Source of the DNA: Unio delphinus
Lineage: Eukaryota > Mollusca > Bivalvia > Unionida > Unionidae
DNA: 64,000 bases
Reading direction: 5' to 3'
Assembly: GCA_029339505.1 (NCBI GenBank)
Contig: JAQISU010000094.1
Location: forward strand, 4,815,001 to 4,879,000
The notes under the pieces were generated by a model, which was not told the origin of the DNA, did not search any database, and saw only the letters and a program-made list of their open reading frames with translations. The position numbers were made by a program, and so were the translations under genes. Shown here piece by piece: positions 37,572 through 49,664 of the stretch. Each line of letters begins with the position of its first letter. Position 1 is the stretch's first letter.

Positions 37572-39667
37572 ATATATCGCAATTAAATGAACTAAACACC
37601 CAAGCAAACTAATTCAACTTAATATAGTTCCCAATGTATATGCATTCCTTTTGAAACACGAATAAGAAAGAAATAGGAAATTCACCTTCAACAACATATG
37701 TCAATACAGCAAAGATACAGTGAATACACTTGTCGGCAAAACAGAGAACATATGTCGCATAGTAACACAGGTAGGTACAATAATGTCTTCATTGTCCTGG
37801 AGTGTGAATGGTTTACCGCTAATGTAATTAAAACAATACAACTCATGTTAGTTCTTTTCAATGTTTGCTGTGTATACTTTTAAGACATGAACTGGGTATT
37901 TGGAGTTTAAGGGAAATATGGTACAACCTCTGAAAACTCCCTCATGTGACATACGTAACCATGTCTAGGCATAGATGTATACTGTGCAATTGTGTAAACA
38001 GTCGTCATATATATTTTTATATTTAATGATAAATAACCGCTTTTTAGAGCATTATAGCATATTTAGGACGCTACAACACAAAACACAATAATATGTGTAC
38101 TACATAACCGAGGAATTTACTGTATAATGATGACAGAACTGTATCATTTATAAGACTAGATACATTCCAAGGAACGGGCACACTTATGGATACGACGAAC
38201 CATATTCTTGAAGGTTACTTGGTGTCATTTCTTTTTTTAGGTTTAAACCGGCTCACATTTCTTTTCTCTCCTACGCCACGTTTGTGGGTAGTTTGTCCGT
38301 TATGCATGAGAAGGGGGTGGGGGGTGGGGTGGAGGGAGACATAAATCACAAAGTATATTGATAAAAATGTGTACCATAATGAAATCATTTAGAAAAAGAT
38401 CATTATTATGTTTTCTTATCGTTATTTGGTTCATATTTCACTAATGATTGATGAGTGGAAACTCGTCATTGGTCTAGAATCAACTGCAGACGTTGCTAGA
38501 ATGTTTATATATGCGTATTATTGCGACATGGGCGGATAACAATTTTGTATAATAATAGTACTGGTATATCAATCTGCTTTATACCAACACCTTACATTCC
38601 ATGTTGTTGTAATATATATCGACAGAGATTGGCATCTTCTAAACTTGTATGAACTGCAACAGTATCCTCTAAATTGTGACATTATACACGTCGCAGATGG
38701 GCATCTTCTAACCTCGTATCAACTACAATAGTATCGTCTAAATTGTGACATTATACACATCGCAGATGGGCATCTTCTAAACTTGTATCAACTTCAATAG
38801 TTGTGACATTATACACGTCTCAGAAGGGCAGCTTCTAAACTCGTTTCAACGATAATAGTATCCTCTAAATTGTAACATTATACACATCGCAGATGGGCAT
38901 CTTCTAAACTTGTATCAACTTCAATAGTTGTGACATTATACACGTCTCAGAAGGGCAGCTTCTAAACTCGTATCAACGATAATAGTATCCTCTAAATTGT
39001 AACATTATACACGTCTCAGATGGGTATCTTCAAAACATGGATCAACTTCAATAGCATCCTCTAAATTGTGACATTATACACGTCTCAGATGGGCATCTTC
39101 TAACCTCGTATCAACTACAATAGTATTCTCTAAATTGTAACATTATACACGTCTCACATGGGCATCTTCAAAACATGGATCAACTTCAACAGTATCCTCT
39201 AAATTGTGACATTATACACGTCTCAGATGGGCATCTTCAAAACATGGATCAACTTCAACAGTATCCTCTAAATTGTAACATTATACACGTCTCAGATGGG
39301 CATCTTCAAAACATGGATCAACTTCAACAGTATCCTCTATATTGTGACATTATGCACGTCTCAGATGGGCATCCTCTAAACTCGTATCAACTACAATTGT
39401 ATCATCTAAATTGTAACATTATACACGTCTCAGATGGGCATCATCTAAACTCGTATCAACTACAATAGTATCCTCAAAATATGTCCTATGCATGGTAGTG
39501 TTCGACTGATTCTAGAGAATTAGCTTGCGAGCTAATGTAATTAATCTATTTATGAGGTATACCGTTATGGTTTAAGTTTTGTTTGATCTCTGATTACAGC
39601 AAAGAATGAACGCATATTTGATATACATGTGTTACCGTGTTGTGCATATTTTGTCCGTTTTGTTGAC
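37572..39667. repeat. Copy 0: truncated, diverged copy of the 9 kb unit
   Basis: It begins where the LINE ends, at a phrase like ATATCGCAATTAAATGAACT that matches 48513 onwards. It follows the unit order (CACTTGTCGGCAAAACAGAG, CAGTCGTCATATA, then the 69 bp repeats) and ends at TTTTGTTGAC (39667), where it jumps to AACATATGTCACATAG of unit 1. Measured between AACATATGTC marks (37747 and 39668), its repeat length is only 1921 bases. It lacks the pogo-like element and has an expanded 69 bp array. Confidence 0.9.
38626..39480. repeat. Tandem repeat, 69 bp unit, about 12 copies
   Basis: The unit reads GATGGGCATCTTCTAAACTC, then GTATCAACTACAATAGTATC, then CTCTAAATTGTGACATTATA and CACGTCTCA. Two copies have lost about 14 bases. 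As 69 is a multiple of three, one frame is open for 97 codons (39175-39468) with a 23-residue period. Units 1-3 have only about two copies (41295, 50334 and 59332), and one diverged copy lies at 60274. Confidence 0.92.
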
Positions 39668-39936
39668 AACATATGTCACATAGTAATACAGGTAAGTACC
39701 ATACTGTCTTCATTGTCCTGGAATGTGACTGATTTGCCACTAATGTAAGAAAAACAATACAACTCATGTTAGTTCTTTTCAACGTTTGCAATGTATATTT
39801 TTTAAAACATTATGAAATATGTATTTGGCGTTTTATGGAAATATGGTACAGCCTCTAAAACTCACCCCATGTGACATACGTTACCATGTCTAGGCCTTCG
39901 TGTATACCGTGCAAATGTGTAAACAGTCGTCATATA

Positions 39937-40630
39937 CAGTGGAGACTCATTAATCCAAACTCCGTTTATCCGGAAACCTCGCTCTCCGGACATATCTCAA
40001 CGGGAACGTAATTCCTAAACGTTAATTTCTTCTTGTGATCAAGAAATCTGCGTTCCGGATCCGAAAATCAAAATCGGGGACCAAAGTGTAAAACTATATT
40101 AAAACTTGTCTCGATCATCCGGAAATAATCTGTTCAAAAATAAGAAAATTTGAAAATTCGTAAATGAAAAATAGAGTCAGTAGCATAATAAATATAACAC
40201 AATAGTGAAGTCCTTGAGAATAGATGGCCACTATCAGTAACTACGTAGGGTGACCATATTGTAACCAGTGATTGTATACACAATGTCTGATTTAGCTAGT
40301 CGCCGATTAAATAAAGACAGTGGGATCAAATCGTCCACGCTTCTTCACATAACATATGGTAAATAAATTAAAAGTGTTATTAAGCCTTTTAGTTGTTTAC
40401 CAATTGTATGGAACAATCATAGTTTATTGATGGCTGTACAAATAGAGTTGACAGAATTAAGCTGTGGACATTATAGGGCTTCATTTCCGAATAAAATGGA
40501 GATGCCAATCATTAACAACTGTAACAGCTGTAAAATACGACTGATAAAAATAATTCAATCATCCGGAAAACTCGTCAGTACGGACATATTCACTGGGAAG
40601 TATGTGTCCGGATTAACGAGGCTCCAATCG
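39937..40630. mobile_element. Pogo/Tigger-like non-autonomous DNA transposon (unit 1)
   Basis: The left end is CAGTGGAGACTCATTAATCC, preceded by TA. The right end, read on the - strand, is GATTGGAGCCTCGTTAATCC, an imperfect inverted repeat. Internal TCCGGA-rich phrases (TTTATCCGGAAACCTCG, ATCATCCGGAAA, GTGTCCGGATTAACGAGG) echo the ends. CAGT starts with TA targets and ATCCGG-type termini fit pogo/Tigger elements of the Tc1/mariner superfamily. No transposase is visible. The 70-codon open frame at 40427-40639 is not recognised. Copy 0 shows the empty site, where about 0.75 kb including 60 bases of GA/GGGG-rich sequence on the right is absent. Confidence 0.75.
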
Positions 40631-41795
40631 AGAGAATGAGAGAATGAGAGAAGGGGGAGGTGAGGTAAGGAGAGGAGCGGGGGATGCGGATATTTTTCTT
40701 TTTAATTATAAATAACCGATTATAAGAAGATTAGAGTATATTTAGGAGGCTACAACAAAACACAAAACATCCATCACAGTATGTGTACTACATAACCGAG
40801 GAATTTACTGTATAATGCTGACAGAACTATATCATTTATAAAGATTAGATAAATCCCAAGGAACGGGCACACGTATTGATACGACGAACATATTATTGTA
40901 GGTTACTTGGTGTAATTTATATTGTTAAGTTTAAAACCAGCACAAATATTTTTTCTCTCCTACTCCACGTTTCTGCGCAGTTTGTCCGTGATGCATGAGG
41001 GGGGGGGGCATAAACCAGAAAGGATATGGATGAAAATGAGTACCATAATGAAATCATTTAGAAACAGAGCCTTGTTATGTTTTATTTTCGTTATTTGTTT
41101 CATACGTCACTAATGATTAATTTGTGGAAACTCGTCATTGACCTTGAATCAAGTGCAGACGTTCGCTAGAATGTATATATATGCGTATTATTGCGCCATG
41201 GGCGGAGAACAATTTGATATTAAAGTAGTATTGGTATATCAACTTGCTATTTACCAGCACCTTAAATACCATGTTGTTTTAATATATATCGACAGAGATG
41301 GGCATCTTCTAAACACGTATTAACTACAATAGTATCTTCTAAATTGTAGCATTATACAAGTCTCAGATGGGCATCCTCTAACCTCGTATCAAACTAAATT
41401 GTATCCTCTAAATATGTCCTATGCATGGATGTGTTCAATTTATTCTAGAGAATTAACTTGCGAGCTAATGTAATGAATCTATTTATGATGTATGACGGTA
41501 TGGTTTAAGTTTTGTTTGATCTCTGGTTACAGCAAAATATGAACGCTTTTTTGATCTACATGTGTTACCGTGTTGTGCATACTTTGTCCGTTTTGTTGAC
41601 TGGAGTAAATATTCTTCGTTTACAGAATGGATATGTGATGGTGAATGTTAATATACATATGCATTATATACACTTAGCGATTAGATCTCACTGAAGCCGA
41701 GTAGCTAATTTAATGCATTGTATTACAGTATACGACTCCACTCTAACATTGTCATGGTCAGTGGTATACCTACTAAGTTTCTTTTAATAACTATG

Positions 41796-41932
<137 letters not shown>

Positions 41933-42749
41933 ACACACTTATTGGCACATCATCACATTCAAGAATGGAGTTTATTAGGAACACAAACCGAATTCATTGC
42001 GATCATTCTACACTTGCATTTAGCTTGAAATAGAACTTGTAAGCCTCTTTAGGATGCAATGCATAATGCAGTAAGTTACCCTCAAATAGTCACTCTGTAT
42101 CCTAGGTTATTCAAAGAATAATACTAGTTGTCTTGCTTTCGCTCTTGTCTGTTTCTTAGTTTAACACCATATAGTCCATATATGCCATAAACCTTGGACA
42201 GAATGTTTGCTAATTAAAAGTGTAATACTTTATCTGTAATCAAGTGTTACACTTTACAAATATTAGAACACAACACGTCCAAATATTCAAAGAACGAAAC
42301 AAATATGATCAGAATTTGTTAGATACTTTAAATAAATTCCTTCAGAATAGGGCCTTTTTAACTACAGAACAAATGTAACTCTGCATGCTTCAAAAACGAT
42401 TAATGATCGTTTAAGACGAATTAGGACCCTTCAAAGATAGTATTTAGAGACATGCATATTCTTCTCTCCATGTTTCGTGTTTTATACAGTATTGTCAAGA
42501 TCATACGATTTCATCTTGTACACCAAATGGGAAAATTGAAGCGATTAAATATAATTGTGTTAGTCGGTTTCCTGATTTGTTTTGGAATTCAGTGTGTATA
42601 GATGCTTGACAAATTTCTGCTTGATTGGTATTTATGAATTTACCAACATTTTCACAGTGATTTTTGTGTGAAATCAGCCAGTTCGTAGTTTATTTCTACT
42701 GGTGCGTAGTTGCTACCTGCTGTAGAAAACATTAATAACATTGTGGTGA

Positions 42750-42813
42750 AAGTTTACACACACACATACACACACACACATTCTCTTTTATTATTATTAT
42801 TATTATTATTATT
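42750..42813. repeat. (CA)n and (TTA)n microsatellites (unit 1)
   Basis: A short CA run and then TTA repeats lie just upstream of the exon-like segment. The counterparts are longer in unit 2 (51757-51836) and in unit 3 (63021-63146). Confidence 0.9.
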
Positions 42814-42947
42814 GCTATGTCAATTGAAATATTTCGTGTAAGAATATTCCGTAAGAAATAATGTGTCCTTTTGCCACTGGACCCTTCGTTGTGATGTAGT
42901 TCACAGTTTTACAATAGTTGCTATAAAAGACAATCTCTTCCTTACAG

Positions 42948-43099
42948 ACGATTTACCTGATCTTGCAGCTGACACAACACTATCGGGAACAGTCTACGTC
43001 GCCGTGCCATCGACATCCTACGTCGCTAAGCGAGGGAAATCCACAAACTCCAAGGCAATGGAATCCGAATCCAAAAAGGCAGGTTCCTATACAAATTAA
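42948..43099 (+). CDS. Exon-like conserved segment (unit 1), function unknown
   Basis: After an acceptor-like CTCTTCCTTACAG (ends 42947) the frame reads DLPDLAADTTLSGTVYVAV, then PSTSYVAKRGKSTNSKAMES, then ESKKAGSYTN, and ends in TAA. The same frame is kept without any length change in units 2 and 3. Between units 1 and 3 I count about 12 substitutions, 5 silent and 7 replacing. The flanks carry small insertions and deletions. The tail is rich in K, S and E, as in a cytoplasmic or disordered region. If genuine, it is a terminal exon, since the internal GT after GCAG (GTTCCT) is a poor donor. The ATG-initiated frame from 42863 probably overextends it. No family is recognised. Confidence 0.4.
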
Positions 43100-43520
43100 T
43101 ATCTAAATTGACATGGGATTGAAATAACCCACCAATTAGAAATGACAAAATCAACATGAAGATCAAAACGAGGAAGGGGTGAATTTGCCTCTTTTTAAAA
43201 TATAATCAGGTAGTAATACGAATAAATAGGCTGAAATATACGAACAAAAGGAAAACATCAATGGAATGCTCTAAATACTTATTGGTTTGATCTTATACTT
43301 GACAGTCAACATCAGGTATTTTGTATCAGTACATTACTCAAACTATGAAAACGTTCTGTATGGATTTACATAATAAGTTCAGAAACCAAGACACTTTATT
43401 TACACGACGTTTGGGGGACACGAGAAAGCGCATGCACAAAGAAAATAATTGAAAAATATCCCACTAGATTTTTCATACGTTTCCATCTCTATCTTGGTCT
43501 AGATGTTAAAATGAGAAATC

Positions 43521-43553
43521 AATAGCCTATCAACTTGTTGTAGATAGGCTATT
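43521..43553. other. Conserved hairpin, 11 bp perfect stem (unit 1)
   Basis: AATAGCCTATC, an 11-base loop AACTTGTTGTA, then GATAGGCTATT. The same stem and loop occur unchanged in units 2 (52543-52575) and 3 (63849-63881). Confidence 0.8.
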
Positions 43554-44104
43554 AAAATAAGACAGTGAGTCACTCCGACAATCTTCCCAACAAGAATAAA
43601 ACATTAATAATAAATTAATTTCTATAATGAGAGATATAGCCTTTCAGGTATTATCATCGATTAATCCTCACACAAAACATATTCCCATTGGTCACATGAG
43701 GTTTAACAACGCTTGAAATAAAGCTGAAACTGTTCAGTAACGTGGATAGACAAATTGAAGGCTTCAATTGCTTACCTGTGAAATTTATAAATAGTATTAC
43801 ATTGCAGAAAAGGAATTTAGAAATACCGACGAACTTGCGATACAGGCTCATAAAGAAGCAATTTTTAAACATTTATTAGAGACAGCTGAATTAGAATTCT
43901 CCGGATGAGATAACTCAAATATTTCATAACTAATCTTCTGAATTATGCACTCTAATACATACATATGAACAGACGATCAATTCCTTACTGATGAACCTAT
44001 CTTTAGAACAAAATTATATTAGTCGAGAAAAAAAACCTGTTCTAAAAGTCCTCAAACTTAGGTAAGTCTCTCGTAATGATGATATTCAAAAAGCATTTAC
44101 ATTA

Positions 44105-44320
44105 CGCGGCTCGAAGGTCAGATAAATAATGACAATGCTTTTTAACGAATTATTGAGCTATGTTATATTCTTTGTGATTGTAGTGTTAATTGCGCCCTTA
44201 TTGAAAGTTGGAGAGAAATCTAAAAATGACCCCTACAGTTATAGATGTATTGATCTGTTACGTGTATTATGCAAGCTTTTTGTGAAGTGTTTATTCAATA
44301 GACTGACCGAGACGATGTAA
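44105..44320 (+). mobile_element. Reverse transcriptase fragment of a LINE (unit 1)
   Basis: The frame reads VLIAPLLKVGEKSKNDPYSY then RCIDLLRVLCKLFVKCLFNR. This resembles the fingers block of LINE reverse transcriptases, commonly ...P.(F/L)K.G....P..YR.I.LL....K.F...(L/I).NRL. The frame stops soon after and nothing downstream can be aligned with confidence. The following 600 bases may be degraded RT. The same fragment is at 53129-53343 in unit 2. Confidence 0.55.
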
Positions 44321-45430
44321 TAATACTAAATATAACTTATCTAATGCCAAACAACAGGAGTTTCAAATGAATTGAGGAGTAGAACATCAACATTTAATCT
44401 CCAGAAAACTACATGTTTCATTTTAGAAGAAGGTGCATTAGTGTTTGCTTCTTTCAATACGAATTGTTAATGGAATCGAACATGTTGAAATCTATGTTAA
44501 CTCCAGTATGAAATGTTTGTCACAAAAATAGACAAGGCCTTTACAAAAGAAAGAAAATCTTTGTACACTCTTGTAGAGATTTGCACAAATGAAGTTAGTG
44601 TCAGTCCTCATTCCTATCTCGTTTTGTACGAAAAGAGTGCTATGCCATACTATAAAGTAAGTCCAAGATCAAGCATAAAGATGTAAAAATGATCAATGTA
44701 TTTCATCATAATTGCACCAAAATATCTGTAATGGTTCCTCAAGCCACACAGAAATGAATTAGCAAAACGTTGCTGGGGATGAAGCGAAATTATAACGGAA
44801 AGTGCTGAAAGAAACTAAACATTTTTGTTGATTATGCAGTTATCAAGACAACATAATATCTTCCAGAATACTTGTATTCAGAATATACTTTCTTTTACAA
44901 AAGATCTTCTGTACGAGAAAGATTTTATATCCAATATATGTAACTCTTTCCACAAATTTAATAGTTACGAAATTGTTGAAAGTTTTTTAGAGACAAAATA
45001 TTTTCGGGAACATAACAACGAAATCAAGAGATAAAACAAGTTACTAAAACGTAGGAACTCGATTGCTTTATCATCGTTTATGTCCTACAAAAGATTTAAA
45101 CAATGATGATGCACACTAGTAGAGTGTTAGGTTGCATTGGAGTACGCCTTTCTTTACAATAAATATAGTGCTCTCATATGATAATAATCAAATGGAATAT
45201 ATAAGGAAGGCTATAACCAGAACATTGAAGAACAGGTTCTGACGAAAGGGTATACCTAAAAATAAGATAAACTCCAAGTCACCCGGACCAGCATAACAGA
45301 CGCAGTGACAAATACAAGCAAATCCGCTTTCATTTACTAAACCCACCCACTTCCACCCCCCACCCCCCAAAGAAAGAAGCAGAGCAGGATAGATAAGGTA
45401 ATCTCCACACTACGTAGATGCCAGATAAAA

Positions 45431-45651
45431 GGGATGCACAACCTTTTTCGGCCAAGGGCTAGATTGCATGTTATAAGGCTACTAGATGGCCGCAGGCACT
45501 ATTTCTAAAATCATTCGAGGGCCACAAACACTGATTCGTTTAACATAATTACTGTTTGCGGGCCAGATTTCTGTATTGTTTCCATAAGCACTGTAGACTG
45601 GACAGAACACGTTGGCGGCCCGAGGGCCTCCGGTTTCGGGTTGTGCATCCC
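45431..45651. mobile_element. hAT-like MITE, 221 bp (unit 1)
   Basis: The ends form an inverted repeat: GGGATGCACAACCTTTTTCG at the left and, read on the - strand, GGGATGCACAACCCGAAACC at the right. The interior has GGGCCAC and GGGCCAGA phrases typical of hAT (Charlie-like) non-autonomous elements whose ends read CAACCTTTTT and GGGCC. It is GC-richer than its surroundings. No clear 8-base target duplication was found. Confidence 0.7.
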
Positions 45652-46959
45652 AGGCCTTAAGAAATAAGCCGCCACACAGATGTACATTTAAGCGCTAAAG
45701 ATGCAAGCGTTCTCCAAACCACAACAGAAACACGTTATACTTAGGAACAAAGTCCAATAACTATCTGATCACGACCGCGACCTATACAACAAAAGAACGA
45801 TGTTTTCTTACCCACACGTATCAAGATTACGTTTTCTCAATGAAAAACATCACAAAACCATAATATGTTTCCATTCTCATCAGTAGCATAATACATCTAA
45901 AGGACAATATCTAGTATAAGATAGATACATATACTCATACATGCTGCTGAAAACATTAAATCAAAAGCCAGGTATGGGATAGGAGGGTAATCTCCCAACT
46001 AGGGAAAGTGCCGAGTATAGGGACCCTCCGGAGGGTGTTAATCCAATTTGCCTTTGGCACAAACTTATTTGGAATTATATCAAATATTTTCTTATAATGA
46101 GCACAACCCAGAGACAAGGAACCAGAGATGGAGGCATAGAGAAAAGCTTCACAGTGTCAGATTCTGACCCCCATAAAATCAAATATTATTTGCCATTATC
46201 TTTAAATGCTTTCATAATTGATCACCGGTGCATTTACTAAATCAAAGAGAGTGATAAGTAACTTTCCATTAAAAAAGACATTTTATTTTGTTTTAATTTT
46301 ATTTAACAATAATATTTTCAAAGAAAAAGTTCGTAAATATAACTACCGACATCCCACTGAGGTTAGGTGGGCACTACAATTTTCTATCTAATAAACATAA
46401 GTTTATCTTATAACTACGTATACCTTGAGAAACACATAAAACCAAGAACAAAATTAAAATGGAAAGTGAAAGAATTTTTTATTTGGAATTTTATTTAACA
46501 ATCATACAAATATTGGTTGCATATGTACCATATCAATATTATTGTAGAATAATGAATGTACAAACCTATCGATGTGTAAAAAAGAAAGATTAAATGATTT
46601 GAACGGATAGTAAAATATTTATATAGGTAATCATTTCAGCAGCTTACTAAATCGTTGTAAATGATACATATTAGAGCAGTTTAATAATCCAATAAAATGT
46701 TATTATAATACGATAGAGCGTTGTATGAAACCGCGATACCGATTTACTAAATTACATCAATTCAAATAAATTATTAATATGTAAGAACGCCTTTCCGCTA
46801 ATAAATTTTACAGATCTGTTCAAGCATTTCATTTATCCATTATATCGATTTAATAACCTATTATAATGATAATTTAAAAGATGGGATAAATTTCTGACAC
46901 GTAGAAGAAACGGGTATTACTCCATTAAAACGATGTGATAATTAGTTATAACGATTTAC

Positions 46960-47585
46960 AATACTGTTTTGACATGGAGATAAGCGCCGAGAAGACAAAC
47001 CTGATGACCAATAGTGGCAAACAAATCGCAACAGTAGACCAGTAAAGATATTTTGATTCCATCTGGAGAGACAAGAAAATCTGTCTGAAAACTAAAATCA
47101 GACTATTGAGAGCACTAGTTAGCTCAATCGTTTTGTATTCATGTGAGGCCTGGATCCTGACAGCAGAATAACATTGAATAATCAAGGCATTTGAAATGAG
47201 ATGCTACAGAGCCATCCTTGGCATTTCTTACATGGACCACATCACAAAAGATTTAGTGCTAAACGCCATCAGGCACAAACGAGACCATTATGAAGACCTC
47301 CTTACAGCTATCAAATTGATAAAGCTGAAATGGTATGGCCATGTCACTGGAGCCAACAGTCCATCCACAACAGTACTGCAAGGCAGCGTCCAGTGTGGCA
47401 GAAGGTGAGGTAGACAGAGAATAAACTTGGCTGATAACATCACAGAATGGACCAGAAAAATTGTTGCGGACACAGGCATTGGCACATGATCGAGACACGT
47501 GGAGGGAACTGGTAAGATATTCAGAAGCACAGTACCTAAACAACAACACTAGGCCAAATGAGTGATGATGATGATGATGATGATT
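46960..47585 (+). mobile_element. LINE 3' end, RTE-like, with (TGA)n tail (unit 1)
   Basis: Frames broken by several stops read KTKIRLLRALVSSIVLYSCE, then EMRCYRAILGISYMDHITKD, then LKWYGHVTGANSPSTTVLQG. This is the C-terminal region of a widespread animal LINE reverse transcriptase, where EM.CYRRILGISW.DH and LKWYGHV are recurrent. The element ends in ATGAG(TGATGA)n at 47560-47583, a short tandem 3' tail seen in RTE-type elements. Unit 1 has one TGA more than unit 2. Confidence 0.75.
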
Positions 47586-48973
47586 ATGAGACAGTTAAAG
47601 ATGTTCTGCAGTGATTTACAAATACGTTATAACGAATTTCATCTGTGCACTTTCTCCACCAAGAACGGATTCTTAAAACATATTTAAGAACACAGTAAAT
47701 GAACACTAACAATGTAAGTTTAATTAATAAATTATAATACGAAACACTTGCAAAAACCATCCCTTGTAAACTCTCTGTAGACCTATTAGTCGATCTATAT
47801 CGCGATTTCATTTTTGTTAGGTGATGCGAGGCTTCAGTTGCCACATCATTTGAACCTAATCAGTAATTAGAATGTATTTGTGATAATATGTCTGATCAGT
47901 TATAATAGTCTGTGAGAGTCACGAAGTTAGATGCTATCCTAAGAATGTTTTTGTTACTCTGACCGACGACATTGATTATATATGCTGTTTATTTTCAAAT
48001 TGCTAAACATTATGAAAGGATTGATAATCGCCAGGTGTACGACTTTGGCCACAACATGACACAAAATGAACAGTTTGGAGGTAATCACTTATAATAAAGG
48101 TGATCTGAACATGCACAGTGTTGTTTTCAATGTAATTCTTAAGTTTGATCTAGACTTAAAACACAGTTCAGGTTTTGATCGATAAAATATGAGCATCTTT
48201 ACTTTTTTCAGAGGCGTACATCCAGTCGATTAAAACATGTTAACAGAGCAGGTAAGTTATACATTATCTAGTTAATATTTTGTTTATATATAATAAAAAC
48301 GTGTTATGTGTATGGCATAGCAATTTTCCTTAATGTGTTTCTATTGTGGAAAGGAAATTACACAGAATACCGGACGCTTTGTTTGGGTTAATAATTTACC
48401 TGGTTATTGTTATCGGTAACATACGTCCCTTTTCTTGCATCAACATTAGCTGATTCCTTGAAAACAAATCCTAATTTCGAGGATTTGAACATGCTCATTC
48501 TTACTGGCAATATCGCAATAAAATGAATTAAACACCGTAGCAAACTAGTTCAACATAATATAGTTCCCAATGTATACGCATTCCATTTCAAACTAGTCAA
48601 TGTCTACGTCGAAACACGAATAAGGAAGAAATAGGAAACTCACATTCAACAACATATGTCAATACAGCAAAGATACAATGAATACACTTGTCGGCAAAAG
48701 AGAGAACATATGTCACATAGTAACACAGGTAAGTACCATAATGTCTTCATTGTCCTGGAATGTGACTGATTTGCCACTAATGTAAGAAAAACAATACAAC
48801 TCATGTTAGTTCTTTTCAATGTTTGCAATGTATATTTTTTAAAACATTATGAAATATGTATTTGGCGTTTTATGGAAATATGGTACAGCCTCTAAAACTC
48901 ACCCCATGTGACATACGTTACCATGTCTAGGCCTTCGTGTATACCGTGCAAATGTGTAAACAGTCGTCATATA

Positions 48974-49664
48974 CAGTGGAGACTCATTAATCCAAACTCC
49001 GTTTATCCGGAAACCTCGCTCTCCGGACATATCTCAACGGGAACGTAATTCCTAAACGTTAATTTCTTCTTGTGATCAAGAAATCTGCGTTCCGGATCCG
49101 AAAATCAAAATCGGGGACCAAAGTGTAAAACTATATTAAAACTTGTCTCGATCATCCGGAAATAATCTGTTCAAAAATAAGAAAATTTGAAAATTCGTAA
49201 ATGAAAATAGTCAGTAGCATAATAAATATAACACAATAGTGAAGTCCTTGAGAATAGATGGCCACTATCAGTAACTACGTTGGGTGACCATATTGTAACC
49301 AGTGATTGTATACACAATGTCTGATTTAGCTAGTCGCCGATTAAATAAAGACAGTGGGATCAAATCGTCCACGCTTCTTCACATAACATATGGTAAATAA
49401 ATTAAAAGTGTTATTAAGCCTTTTAGTTGTTTACCAGTTGTATGGAACAATCATAGTTTATTGATGGCTGTACAAATAGAGTTGACAGAATTAAGCTGTG
49501 GACAGTATAGGGCTTCATTTCCGAATAAAATGGAGATGCCAATCATTAACAACTGTAACAGCTGTAAAATACGACTGATAAAAATAATTCAATCATCCGG
49601 AAAACTCGTCAGTACGGACATATTCACTGGGAAGTATGTGTCCGGATTAACGAGGCTCCAATCG
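48974..49664. mobile_element. Pogo/Tigger-like non-autonomous DNA transposon (unit 2)
   Basis: Same element and same TA target as in unit 1, so it was copied by the duplication and not inserted independently. Confidence 0.75.

Noticed and set aside
39175..39468. 97-codon repeat protein of 23-residue units
   Set aside because: The same DNA is non-coding-like in units 1-3, and two array units have out-of-frame losses. It is treated as a tandem DNA repeat.
40427..40639. 70-codon frame inside the pogo-like element, present in three units
   Set aside because: Conservation is explained by recent duplication. It shows no transposase motif, and unit 3 shortens it.
45960..46050. GGGACCCTCCGGAGGGTGTT palindrome as a terminator or riboswitch
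   Set aside because: It is a short GC palindrome in a eukaryotic repeat unit, with no adjoining gene or T-run to support a regulatory call.
47259..47549. Minus-strand 80-96 codon frames conserved in units 1 and 2
   Set aside because: They lie opposite the LINE C-terminus, which is the recognisable coding strand.
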